From Carya illinoinensis (taxonomy: Eukaryota; Streptophyta; Magnoliopsida; Fagales; Juglandaceae): a stretch of 64,000 nt of DNA. Both the position numbers and the translations under genes were made by a program. Within the stretch, counting starts at the first letter, position 1. Each line of letters opens with the position of its first letter. The notes under the pieces were generated by a model. The model was not told where the DNA came from. It searched no databases and was given only the letters and a program-made list of their open reading frames with translations. The stretch spans positions 6,513,501 to 6,577,500 of the forward strand of contig NC_056758.1 in NCBI RefSeq assembly GCF_018687715.1, written 5' to 3'. Shown here piece after piece: positions 11,835 to 23,286 of this stretch.

Positions 11835-13989
11835 AAAATAAACTTTCTCCCCTCAATATTGAACAAAAAAAAGAAGCATTCAACTCCACCTCAATAAATT
11901 CATTTCAACGGCAAATTCATATAACTTCCCCGCAAGCAAATTCCTTAAACTCCCTTTCAACAACACATTTACTCAAACTCGCCCTTAATTTTACAATACC
12001 AAAATAAATCAATCTACTCCTCTAATACTCCCCCCTTTTTGTCATTAATCTGACAAGACTCATAAGAAATTAAATACCACTTATGTGTACCAAGATGAAG
12101 ACACTAGAAAAACCCTAATTTGACATTGCTAAAGCTCCCTCTGATGTTAACTCAACCATGAATTTTGATAGACCTAATGTATGAGTGTAAATACATGTCA
12201 AACAATGAGCAAATGAGTATCATGGTTTGGTTGAGATATAAACACAAACACTTGGTGGACACTAGTTAAAAACCCAAATCAACAATGCCACAACTCACCA
12301 AAATCGAGCTTTTATACATGAATAACATAAACCGATGTGAAAAATATGTATAGAAGCATACTCAACTCAACAAAAATCCAAACTCCAACTTCACATATCA
12401 AAAACCAAAATCCCAATCTCTATATATATAAATATATATATATATATGCGCCAAAACCTAGAACTTGAGAGAGGGAGATAGATTAGAATAGAAGACTTAC
12501 CGTGATAGAGAAACTTAGGTTAGAAGAATTTGTTCTGGTTCTTAATCATGAGAAACTAGAAACCGATAAGATGTGAAGTAGTGGAATATGGCTAGGGCGT
12601 GGAAGAAGAGAGTGTCTTGGGTCTATGTATCACAAGGACTTAGAGAAATAATATCAGGGGTTGGGTATGTTTGTTGTGACATAAGTCACTTAAGTGACTA
12701 ATAGCCTTGCACGACTTACGCTAGAGAGTCCCACTAGAACTTGCACAGGTTATGCTCTAGAGTCCCACTGGGACTTAGGCAGATACAATTACTCCCATAC
12801 TTGTGCATAGATTTATGCACCAGATACTAAAATACTCAAAGCTGATACATATAAAAAAAATATAAATTGAATCAAAATAATAATCAATAAAATAACTATA
12901 ACTAAATATATATTTTATATTTTCCCTTCTGTTTTTTTTTTTTAAATCCCCCTTTTTCTTTAAAAAAAAAAAAAAAGGCAATGAACATGTCTAGGTGCAT
13001 CTCAGTTCAAGCATAGTGTCACTCACACAGAAAAAAATAAAATGCATTCTTATTTGCAACAATCACAATGGATGTCCATACCTCATAAGTTCATCAATGT
13101 CAAAGTTCATATGAGTGTGTGAGTGAGCAAACTTATATAGAATAATAACATTTTATCTCTCTCTTAAATATATATTTTTTGATAATATTATTTATGAGTA
13201 TTTCCTTCTTATAGATGCTCCCAAGAGATTTTCACTCACCTCAAAAGTCAAATTATATGCTAAGGCCTAGATATATGAGTATCTCCTCCAAACACTAGTT
13301 TGCACAACCCTTTGATATGTCAATTTTTGTTGCTCATCTTTTTTCACAATGACTAGAGTAATAATTTTTTCTATAAGGACTTAAGGGATACATCTGTATA
13401 TAGTGTTTGTGTTTTTTCGCAATGATTAAGTACTGACTTTTTCTATACGAATCAACCATTTGTGTTTGGCAATGATAGATATCCTTTTTTTTTTTACTAG
13501 GTTCAATTAGTATTAGTTAATTTATAGCCTAGACTCCCACTATAGTGAGCATCTCACTTATAAATATGGTACTTAATTATAAGAAGCATAAATATAAGTT
13601 CCTCACAGTGCATATAAATGAATTTTGTCACGATGACCCCATAGGGTTAGTATGCATACTGTTGACTGTACAAAATAAAGAGATGCATAAGTTCAAAAAT
13701 TCACTATGTGGGAACTCAAGTGCTCAAACCTTGACACATCAAGTATGCACTTTCAAAACAAACTAGAAAAATAGAAAACAACTCAAACAAACCAAACAAA
13801 AAGATATGCAAACAAATAAAAGAGTGTGAAATGCATGTCCTAAACTAATAATATGCAAGAACATGCAAGTGATCCTATCAACTAATGTGACACTATATCT
13901 TCTTTAACCACCTAATTTGTTTTAAATTTTGACTTATTCATTTCATTTGCATCACTTTGAATGATCTTTTTTATTGTGTAGATAAACTT
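11835..13989. other. Internal noncoding part of outer copia element
   Basis: No conserved pol motif is visible in any frame between the 3' LTR and the gag end. An (AT)n run lies at about 12420-12448. In a Sire-type element this position would hold pol and 3' sequence; its absence suggests a large internal deletion or a non-autonomous derivative. Small ORFs here are not supported. Confidence 0.4.
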
Positions 13990-16560
13990 TTGCTAGTTCA
14001 ACAAGCTTGAGACTTGTGAAGGTGATTTGTTGACTCATCTCATCAACTTGATTTTTTAGACTCTTTTCCTTCCTTTTTTAACTTTCTTTCACCTCCATTT
14101 TTCTTTACTTTATTCAAATTAAAAAAATATGGTCTTATATGGCTAGCAATACTGATGATAAGTAGGAATAAACTTATCTCGAATTGCTCTTTTTGAAATT
14201 GATTTTCCATGAGAGTTTTTTGAATGCTTGGCTTGGATACGGCTTGATTTTGAGCATCCACAACTTGACTTCCCTTGACAAAGACAATATCTTTAGATGT
14301 AGTGGCAGCAGAAGAAAAGGCTAGATGTTTTTTGCCCTGAGAAGTTGTGTACCCTAAGCCCGTTCTATTACAACTAGACTTTTAAAGGTTCAACATTTTC
14401 TCCAATTTTTGTGTTGCAGTTTTTTGTTTGCACTCCTGAAAATTTTTCAGTTCTTTTTCCAGTGCAACTTTTTGAGCATTTAACCTTGACATTTCAATAT
14501 CAAAAATTTTTAGCACTTCAGCCAAGTTATTCTTTTCATTTTTCACAACTGTGAGTTTATTGTACAGCTTTTTGTAGAGTTTTTCAGCTTGACCACCTCT
14601 TCACATAAATCATTATAGGCTTCGTGTATACTCAACTCATGGTCAACATCAACAAGAGCTATATCGGGGTCATTGTCATCACATTCACTCTCAGATTTTG
14701 TTAGTATAACCTCAGGAAAAGCATTAACAACAGTAGAAAAAGCCATAAAATAATTTTCATCATTAGATGATGAACTTGGAAGTTTCGGATTCTGAATTGT
14801 CACTAAGTCTAACATTCAATACTTTTCCTTTGTTTTTCTCAAAATTTGGACATTCAACTTTTATCCGACCATATCCTAAACATTCATGGCACTTAAGTTT
14901 GTCCTTTTTTCTCTTATTTATCCTTATTCCAATTTTTAGACTCATTTTTCTTTGGTGAAAAATCCTTACCTCATTTTTGCTTTCCACTAGCTTTCTTGTT
15001 AAATAAGAATTTTTTGAATTCCCTTGCAATGAGATCTATATCCTCATCGCTCAGATTTTCTTAATCAGAAAAATAATCTCGATCATCTTTTATAGTTTTC
15101 AAAGCAATGGATTTACATTTTCTTGTCTGAGGAAGTGGTGATTCATATGTTTGGAAAGAACCGTCCAGTTCTTCAACTTTAATAGCATCCAAATCCTTCA
15201 TTTCCTCAATCCCTACGACTCTTGGGAGAAATCTTTCAAGCAAGAACCTTAAAAGCTTTCCGACGACTCTTGAATCCTCCACCTTCTTGCTGAAGTTAAA
15301 CCTGGAAATAACAATATCATTAAGTCTATCATAAAAATCACTAAAGCTCTTTTCTTCCAACATTTTAATCTCCTCAAATTTAGAGGTTAGCGTCTGCAAT
15401 TTTAAAATTTTCACAATTCTTGTGCCTTCATATGTAACCTCCAAATATGGGTGTAATTTTGGACCGGCAAACCGATGAACCGGCCCCGTTTGACCGGTTT
15501 ATAACTGATACGATTCTAGAACCGGAACTTATGTTGTGCAAACCAGCCAAAACCTGTCCGATTTCGGTTTTCTACTTTCCGGAACCGGAGTGGTTGTGAA
15601 AAAATTAATATATAAAAATTAATTTCATATAATCTTGAATATTAAATAAAATATTTTATTTATATATAATTATACATGTATATTTTATATATAATTATAT
15701 ATCATATATGAAATAATTTTATAATATAATTTTCACCATAAGATCATCTGAACCTTAAGTATGAATATTTGTAATTTGTTTGGCATATGTTGTTAATAAC
15801 AAAAAATATATTTACATTTTATGGCATAATAAATTCTCAACATATTCTTTTAAATCTTTTATAAAGACATAATAGGATTAGTAATCTACTAATCCACTTT
15901 AAACTTTAAGTCTATATATAAACATAAAACAACTATATAAATCATCATAGTATTAGTAGTTATATTAATACTATATCAATAGATGATACTATATATATAT
16001 ATAGTGTTATGTATGTATATATACACTATAGTGATATCACTATAATAGTATAATATATAGTGAGGATGATGTTAGTATAGTTAACTATTATAATATGTTA
16101 GTATTAAGTATTAGTAACTTAATAGTATTAGTATGCAGAATAGTATTACTAATATTTATATATTTTAATATAAGATATAAATATATATATATATAAAGTA
16201 TACTATATTAATGTAAATATCATAGTATATTGCATTTTTTTTTACAAATTTTCAATTTTACCGGTTTAGGGAGATAATCGGTATGTAATCAGTTTTTGAA
16301 AATGCAAAACTAGTACATACCGGTTCGGTCCTAAATTTTCTCTAAAATCGGACCGGACCGATTACACCCCTACCTCCAAAATATCCTAAGTTTCTCTGGC
16401 AATCTTACACATTAAGATTCTTTTAAATTCATCGGGAGATATAGTTATGAAAATAGCATTAAGTCATTTGCTATTCCATTTGCAATTGGTGATCTCATCT
16501 CTAGTCTGAGCATCAAGAAATGTCTCGGGCTTAGTTCATTCTCTTTCAATTGCATACCAC
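13990..16560 (-). pseudogene. Copia gag (UBN2 type) with zinc knuckle, interrupted
   Basis: On the minus strand, 15061-15444 encodes a UBN2/DUF4219-type gag core (VTYEGTRIVKILKLQTLTSKFEE and later LPERF-like LLERFLPRV). Upstream codons KIARET.DILEV lie at 16373-16420, beyond a hAT insertion. Downstream, 14763-15029 carries a zinc knuckle CHECLGYGRIKVEC in which the expected histidine is Arg. 14043-14815 continues with an acidic and coiled-coil gag tail. Stops and shifts separate the pieces. The gene encoded the capsid protein of the outer copia element and is dead. Confidence 0.75.
15446..16372. mobile_element. Non-autonomous hAT-type element, 927 bp
   Basis: The ends are TATGGGTGTAAT (15446-15457) and ATTACACCCCTA (16361-16372), a 12-bp terminal inverted repeat with one mismatch. 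Perfect 8-bp duplications CCTCCAAA flank it (15438-15445 and 16373-16380), diagnostic of hAT transposition. Both subterminal zones are rich in ACCGG/CCGGT motifs, and the middle is AT-rich with no coding capacity. It splits the copia gag, whose reading resumes exactly across the duplication. Confidence 0.9.
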
Positions 16561-16689
16561 ACACGTTGATGTAAAGACTTGAAGAAAGCCCTTATACGAA
16601 CTTTTCAATAAGAATAATTTTCCCCTTCAAAGTGTGGCAGAATAAAACGACGACAACATGATCTACAAGGACACACATCAAATGTGTGG

Positions 16690-17235
16690 AAATAAACCGA
16701 AAAATCAGAAAATCGGCCCCATTGATTTGATCCGGTTCGGTTCGGAATCGGTTCCTTCATTTTAAAAATCGATCAATTTTATGTTTTCCAACACCGGACT
16801 AGACTGGTTCACATATTATATATATATTTTATTAATTTTTAATATTATATATAATATATTTTATATTATATATAATTTTTTATAGATAATATATATAATT
16901 ATGTATGAAATAATATATTATAATTTATTAAATAAAATTTTAATTTTAAACATGAATATTTATTTGATTATATATTTTAAATATAAAATATAGATATTAA
17001 ATATATTTTATTACCTAATAAATTCTCAATATATTTCTTTTGATAAATATATTAGTAATACTAATATACTAAATATATTAAAACCAGAAAATCGAAATAG
17101 ACCAAAACTGGTAAAACTAGAAATACTGGTTTAACGTGGTAACCAGTGTGTAATCGGTTTTATAAAGTGCAAAACCATTGTTACCAGTTCGGTCCTAGAT
17201 TTTGTCTAAAACTGGACCCGTTATACCCTAGACAT
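16690..17235. mobile_element. Related non-autonomous hAT-like element
   Basis: The segment begins with ACCGAAAAATCAG- and GGTTCGGTTCGG-rich sequence, has an AT-rich centre, and ends TTATACCCTA, mirroring the composition of the 927-bp hAT element just upstream. No matching left terminus or 8-bp duplication was found, so the boundaries are approximate. It also lies within the outer copia element. Confidence 0.45.
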
Positions 17236-17267
17236 GGATCACACTCGGATGAGTGAACCACACTCTA

Positions 17268-17576
17268 TGCAAAAAATATAAACTGGAGGAAACTATATAT
17301 TGTATTCACTGACTAATTCAATACATTAAAGCACTGTATATATAGACAAGTGCACCCATAATTTATGGGATTACAAAAGTAATTGAAAAGATTGTATTAC
17401 ATTGAAAATGAAAGTGTTGAAGCTAGAACTAAGGAAAGAATTAAAGAATAGATTAAATACTAGAGGCAGGACTGTTGATACTTTATCATCTTGGTTTGTC
17501 TTTCCATACTTGTAGTTGGCCTTCAGTCAAGCCACTAATTAAGCCTCCATCATCTCCATCTGAATATTTTTTAACA
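17268..17576 (-). repeat. 3' LTR of inner copia
   Basis: The segment is nearly collinear with 21797-22112 and shares CAATACATTA and AGACAAGTGCACCCA. It starts TG and ends CA in plus-strand reading. As the left LTR of a minus-strand element it is the 3' copy. Confidence 0.85.
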
Positions 17577-19258
17577 TCCGCCTTCAAGCTGATGGGTGAG
17601 GTAGTCACTCTAAGCTTATCTCTTAGCAGCAAGAAGTGTTGAAGTAAGCCCTTTTGTGAAAATGCCAGCTGCTTGATCAATAGTGGGAAAGTACTTGATT
17701 ATGATATCCTCATTGACAACCTTCTCTCGAATGGAGTAATAATCAACTTCTATGTGTTTTGTCCTTACATAAAAAACTAGATTAGTACTTGCCAATGATA
17801 GTGCCCCTAGATTGTCACACTAGAGAGTAGGAGTTATATTTAAGGACACTTGAAGTTCTTGTAGAAGCATTCTAAGCCAATATAGTTTAGCTATGGTGAT
17901 TGCAAGTGCTCTATACTCTGCCTCAGTGTTGGATTTAGACACACACTTTGCTTCTTGGCACTATAGCTAATGAGACACAAGCCTAGGTAGATAGTATATC
18001 CAGTAGTTGACCTCCAATCATCTGGACTCCCAGCTCAATCTGAGTCACTGTATGCATTCAGTGTGAGTGATCCTTTAGTGAACAACAAGCCATGATTGAG
18101 TGATCCTTTTTGGTATCTTAATACCCTTTTGGCTGTTGCCAGTGAACAGCTTTTGATTGTGCATAAATTGGCACAATTGATTTACAGTGAGGCTGATATT
18201 TGGCCTTGTTAGAGTGAGGTATGTATTGCAAGGCTCCAACAAGTTGTCTATACTCAATTGCATTTTCCAAAGGATCACCATGGTTTTGTGAGAGTTGAGA
18301 GAGTCTGCTGGGAGTGGTGTCTTGGCTAGTTTTGCTTCAGTCATTTTAAATCGAGAGATCATATCCATAGTATACTTTGACTTAGAGAGTAGAATGCCAT
18401 TAGATAATTGTTGAGCATGAATGCCAAGAAAAAAACTTAGAGAGCCAAGATCCTTTATAGCAAAGTGTTGCTTGAGGCAGTGGATTAAATTTGTCATAGC
18501 TAGGACATGATTGTCTGTGAGTATTATGTGATCAACATAAACCAATAAAAACATATGAATTTCAGCATGATGGAAAACAAAGAGTGAGTAGTCCACTTTA
18601 CATTCTTGAAAGCCAAATGCAAGCAGAGTTGTGGCTAGATTCTTGAAAGTCCATATATAGATTTTTGGAAGTTTGCAAACATGGTGAGGATGCTTTTGGT
18701 CTTTATAGCCTTTTGTTTGTTCCATATAGAATTCCTTCTCGAGTGTCCCATGTAGAAATGCATTGGAGACATCAAGTTCCAATTGTAGTGAACTGCTAGA
18801 GCCAGAACAATTCGAATTGTTGAGGTCTTGACTATTGGACTGAAGGTTTCGGTATAGTCTATTCCATCTTTTTGTTCATACCCCTAGGCTACAAGTCTAG
18901 CCTTGAATCTGTCCAATGAACCATCTGACTTTTATTTGATTTTGAAGACCCATTTGTTGTGAATAACATTCTGGTTGGGAGGTCTTGGGCACAAAGTCCA
19001 AGTATGATTGGATACAAGGGCCTTAAACTCTTCTTTCATGGCTTGAGTCCAATGGGGTGATTTAATGGCCTGTGAGAAGAGATGTGGTGTTGGTGGTAGT
19101 GTAGTGGTTGAACTTGAGACATGCAAGGCCATAAGAGGATGTTTGGTGGCTTTGTAAACTGTGTAGTCTGAAAAGGTTTTGGCTTTGCTAGAGCCATCCA
19201 TTGATCTAGTGATCATAGTACGAGTAGAGACAATAGGAACTATTGTGGGTTCTGGCAT
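17577..19258 (-). pseudogene. Inner copia reverse transcriptase and RNase H
   Basis: On the minus strand 18932-19258 encodes the RT entry (HWTQAMKEEFKAL, TWTL, NKWVFKIK). 18075-18782 encodes [13 protein letters not shown] and the catalytic-site region LLVYVDHIIL, where the usual YVDD reads YVDH. It continues with KDLGSLSFFLGI. RNase H is recognisable between 17600 and 18070 through SNTEAEYRALA- and FTKGLLQH-like text. Stops and shifts occur between the pieces. The lost second catalytic aspartate alone would inactivate the enzyme. Confidence 0.85.
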
Positions 19259-19540
19259 AAGTGCTGCAAGTGTTGTTGTTCTTCTGCCTGAGATGAATTA
19301 GGTAGAGAGGATGCAGTAGGGACAATTGGTTTTTATGCGAAAGAGAGGTGGGTTGGATATGGTGTTGTGTGGAGATGTGTTTGGTACACCACAAAGTTGC
19401 TCAAATTGTGGTCAACCAGTGAAGGTTGCAGAGCCTTGTGTGGATACAGTGTGATTTAAAGGTAACATGACATCATTTAAAAGTAATGAACTGGCCCGTA
19501 GAAAAGGCTCTTGTGTAGTGAACTTTGGTAGAGATGGTTC

Positions 19541-20314
19541 CTAGTCTCGAGCAAAGAAGGTATGCTCATCAAAGACAACATTCCTGATTATGAAAATTCT
19601 ACCAGTCATAGGGTCAAGACACCTATATCCTCTATAGTTTGAGCAATAACCAAGTAAGATACATTTTTTGAACTTGTACATGAGTTTGTGAGTGATGTAT
19701 TGTTTGAGGAGTGGATAGCAAGTGCACCCAAAGACTTTGAGAATAGAGCAGTTAGATGCCTTATTGAGAAGCTTGATGTAAGGACAAGTACTGCTTAGTA
19801 TAGGAGTAGGGAGTCTGTTTATAAGATAAACAGACGTGTTAAAGGCATCTACCCAATAAGTAGTTAGGAGTTTGGACTGTGCTAAAAGAGCAAAGCCCAT
19901 CTCAACTATGTGCCTGTGTTTCCTCTCAACAAGGCCATTTTGCTTGGCAGTGTAGGGACAAGAAATACGATGGCTTATGCCATTTGCAAGGAGAAATTCT
20001 TTGAACTTGGTGGAGAGAAATTCACCTCTACCATCAAATTGAAAAGCCTTGATTTTCTTGTTGAGCAAATTTTCTGCCAGATATTTGAATTTGACAAAAC
20101 AAACAAATGTTTCAGATTTTGTTTTAAGAGGGTAAATCCAAGTGAACATAGAGAAATTGTCAATGAAGACAACATGGTACTTAAAACTAACAGTAGAAAG
20201 AGTAGGAGAGGTCCACAAATTAGAGTGTATTATTTTCAAAGGTTCAGTGGTTACATTGACAGAAGCAGAAAAATGAAGAGGTTTTGCCTTAGCTAACTGA
20301 CAGGCCTCATACAT
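19541..20314 (-). pseudogene. Inner copia integrase core
   Basis: A 257-codon open frame covers the rve integrase core. It contains the first catalytic position as HSNLW (usually HSDLW), the second as FDGRGEF, and the third as NGLVERKHRHIVE, followed by the conserved FGCTCYPLL and KCILLGY. The Asp-to-Asn change at the first position is expected to abolish strand transfer. It once inserted element cDNA into host chromatin. This is the longest intact frame of the element. Confidence 0.88.
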
Positions 20315-20759
20315 TGCTACAAATTCAGTGGCCTTAAGTACAGGAAGATGAGCATATTTTCTAATTTTGTCTAATACAAGAGGTGCTGGATGCCCTAATC
20401 TACAATGCCAAAAAGTGGCATTGGCTGAGATTCCATGAAAGCTAGTGTAGGTCTTGACAATATTTGACTTGGAAAGTTTTATTGGATATAGGTCATCTCT
20501 ACTTTATCCTTGCATAAGTGTCTTCCCTATTGGATTTTCCTTTCCAAATAAATGAGTGTCAGTTAGTTTAAGCCAACAAATGCTATCAACACAAATTCTT
20601 TGAATGGAAAGCAAGTTTGCAGCAACGTTAGGGCAGTGAAAAACATTTTAAAACTTGAAAGAATTTTGAGAATGAAACAAAGTAGAGGAGCCTATGTTTA
20701 GAATAGGTAAACCTGCACCATTTCCTACAACCACTTCTTCATCTCCCTTGAAAGGTTAT

Positions 20760-21640
20760 TGAATGTAAGATTATTCAGGTTTGCAGTGATATGATTGTTT
20801 GCACCACTGTCAGCAAACCAAGGTCGTTCTTCATATTCTGCAAAGTTCATTCAAGCAACCATTGCAGCTAGTTGAGCAGGAGGATGCTTCTTGGTAGGAG
20901 TAGTTTATTCTATTGTAGCATTCCAATGCTTGGTGTCCCATCTTCCCACAAATTTGACAAGAAACTCTGTGATTATTTTCATTTTTGGGTTTCTGGTTTC
21001 TTATATTGTAAATTCTACCTAGGCTGTCCAGAGTTCCTTTCTTTGTAATTAGAGGATTTGGACTTATGAGTGTAAAGGGTAAAATTACCATATTCATTGC
21101 TCTGTTGAGAGTGCTGATTTCCAAGGAGAATTTCATGATTTAATAGTTAAACTTGAAAATCTTCAAAAGACATGACTGACTCTCAAGTAGCAAAATTGAA
21201 AGAGTTTATAAAACCTGTGAAATTTGGATCGCATTTTCTACAGTATTTCCTGCTGCAGTGAGTTGATCAGCTAGAAGTTTAGCTTGACCTAATTATTGAG
21301 TGCAGGTTTGTGATACCTGACTCAAGGATTGAAGTTGCCTCTTTAGGTAGGTCACTCTGGATCTAGATTGTGAGGCAAACCTAGTGGCCAACCAATTCCA
21401 CACTTGCCTAGAAGTGTGTAGGCCATAGACAAATGATAACACACTGTTAGATAAAGTGATATTAAACCAACTAGGAAGGTATTGATCCTTCTTTCGCCAC
21501 AACAAAAAGTTGGGATTGATCTCAGTTTGTAAATTTCATGAGTCATCAGAGAGGAATTTAGTAGACATGGTTCAATGTCATCAATTATCCCCATGAGATC
21601 ATGGCTGCTTAGCACAAGCAGAAACTGTGATACCCAGTTG
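20760..21640 (-). pseudogene. Inner copia gag and protease
   Basis: 21293-21615 carries a copia gag block (DQYLPSWFNITLS, QVWNWLATRFASQSR, QLQSLSQ). 20831-21136 carries an intact zinc knuckle CQICGKMGHQALEC. The protease active site ADSGANNHIT appears at about 20775-20815. Frames change at least twice. It encoded the particle protein and maturation protease. Confidence 0.85.
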
Positions 21641-21783
21641 AGATAGTTGTTGTTGTCAAGTTTGATAGAAATGAAGTGAGTGATACATGGGAGAGATAGA
21701 GTGGAGGAGGAAGAGTACTGACCAGAGTTTTACATAGTGACAAGCCAAACGAATAGATGGAAAGTAGGTGTTAGCCCTTGAGG

Positions 21784-21796
21784 GCCTCTGATACCA
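21784..21796 (-). promoter_or_regulatory. Primer-binding site of inner copia
   Basis: In minus-strand reading the sequence is TGGTATCAGAGGC, directly after the LTR end. It is complementary to the 3' end of initiator tRNA-Met and is the usual primer site for copia minus-strand cDNA. Confidence 0.85.
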
Positions 21797-22112
21797 TGTA
21801 AAAAATATAAACTAGAGGAAAAAATATATAGTATTTACTAACTAATTCAATACATTACAGCATTGTATATATAGACAAGTGCACCCACAATTGATAGGAT
21901 TACAAAAGTAATTGAAAAGATTGTACTACATTGAAATGGAAAGTATACAAGCTAGAATTAAGGAGCGAATTAAAGAATGGTTGGATTAAAGACTAGAGTC
22001 AAGATAGTTGACACTTTTTCATCTTGGTCTATATCTCCATACTTGTAATTAGCCTTCAATCGAGCCACTAATTAAGCTTCCATCATCTCCATCTGAATAT
22101 TCTCTTATGCCA
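21797..22112 (-). repeat. 5' LTR of inner copia
   Basis: This is the counterpart of 17268-17576, about 316 bp, adjacent to the primer-binding site. The outer end (about 22100-22112) has diverged from the other LTR, so the boundary is uncertain by several bases. Confidence 0.8.
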
Positions 22113-22162
22113 ATTGAAATTACCCAAATGTCCTTATAACGTAATACAAACATTTACCAATT

Positions 22163-23003
22163 CACTTGAACAAATTGGTTAGATCTCAATTATTTAATAA
22201 ATCAACCATATAAAATAAATAATCAAATTTGCATGACACAACGATTGGTAACGAAGGAAAATCCTTTAAAAATTCTTTAAAGATAAAACCCTACGAGGCA
22301 GCCAAACCTAGAAAAGTCGATTTTATTATTTGAAAATTAATTACAGACAAATCTCAATTACAAAACATTTGATAGTTGAACCCCTTACTTGACCCGACAA
22401 ACAAACCATTTGCCTCTGCCACAATAACAGCCAAAATTTCTAACAATTTTTAAATATTGACTTCTTTACTGAAACTCCAGTGGCTAAATCACTACCAATC
22501 AATTTTCAACATGGAGCACAATCACACTCGAAGAGATGAAAATAACTAGAAAATTCACAAGCAGTACTCAAGCACTTAGAATATCCTCTTCTATAATTCC
22601 TGACCAAAATCTTTTCCACGAGTTATCAAACCAATCCCTTTAAATATAAAATCTGGAAGAAGTTGCAGTAGGACTATGCTGACGAATCGAATTTGTCGTG
22701 AAGACGTCTCCTAATGAAATGATGACAACTGCGATAAATTCTCTCTGCACAAACTAAACCCAAAGCAACTTCTTTTCTGGATAAGAGCATATTCCTTGGG
22801 ACTCGATTTTCACACTTATGACTTATCTGAACAACCGCTAATACCTCCTAGATAAACTTAATATCATTATAGATAAAGTCAATAAATCATTTACATTCAT
22901 TCAAAATTACAAACTTAATGATAGGATAAACTCTATCATTTTAGTCACCTAATTCTATCTAAACTTATTAACTTAGTCACCTAATCTTAATCAAAATTTT
23001 GCA
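22163..23003 (-). repeat. 5' LTR of the outer copia element
   Basis: The segment is homologous to 10957-11834. Its right edge (minus-strand start) reads TGCAAAATTTTG. The 50 bases between the inner copia and this LTR are the remains of the outer element's leader; no canonical primer-binding site is recognisable there. Confidence 0.7.
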
Positions 23004-23286
23004 TGTACAAGCTCTATTTTAAAAAAGCATTTGACGCTTCAATACTAGGTTATCTCTTTCTACATAATATTTATCATTTTCTTTGTTCACTGGTTTACAA
23101 AGCGCGCATCTTGTAGATATTATTTATCTTTCTATTTAATTTCAACCCATTTTACATTTTTTATTAAAGAAAACCTATTGATTATAAGAGAAACACATGC
23201 AAACTATAATTTTTCCTTCTTCTAGGCTGAAAATCTAAAAAAGAAACTTTCTGAACATGGTATTAGAGTGGCCCGGCTAAATTTTG

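Larger units (their letters stand above)
17268..22112 (-). mobile_element. Complete, inactive Ty1/copia element (Tnt1/retrofit-like)
   Basis: Two LTRs (17268-17576 and 21797-22112) bracket a full copia domain order on the minus strand: gag with zinc knuckle, protease, integrase, reverse transcriptase, RNase H. The primer-binding site TGGTATCAGAGGC abuts the right LTR. The 3' side shows a purine-rich GAAGGCGGA before TGTTA at the left LTR. It sits inside the outer copia element between its 5' LTR and gag. Flanks are CTCTA on the left and CTCTT within the right terminus; no perfect target duplication was found. Catalytic changes and frameshifts make it inactive. Confidence 0.9.
10957..23003 (-). 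mobile_element. Large degenerate Ty1/copia element hosting nested insertions
   Basis: Two direct repeats of about 840-880 bp (10957-11834 and 22163-23003) enclose a minus-strand copia-type gag (about 13990-16560). Next to the left repeat, on the minus strand, is a purine tract GAGGGGAGAAAG (11844-11855), the expected polypurine tract. An ACAAAAAGGGGGG motif lies at about 12030, as in Sire/Maximus-type elements. The order right LTR, gag, left LTR fits minus orientation. The pol region is missing; 12.05-13.9 kb holds no recognisable domain. Nested inside are a hAT element, a related element and a complete copia. Repeat ends were judged by eye. Confidence 0.7.

Noticed and set aside
19910..20296. 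128-codon plus-strand ORF over the copia integrase
   Set aside because: Antisense to a clear rve integrase core.
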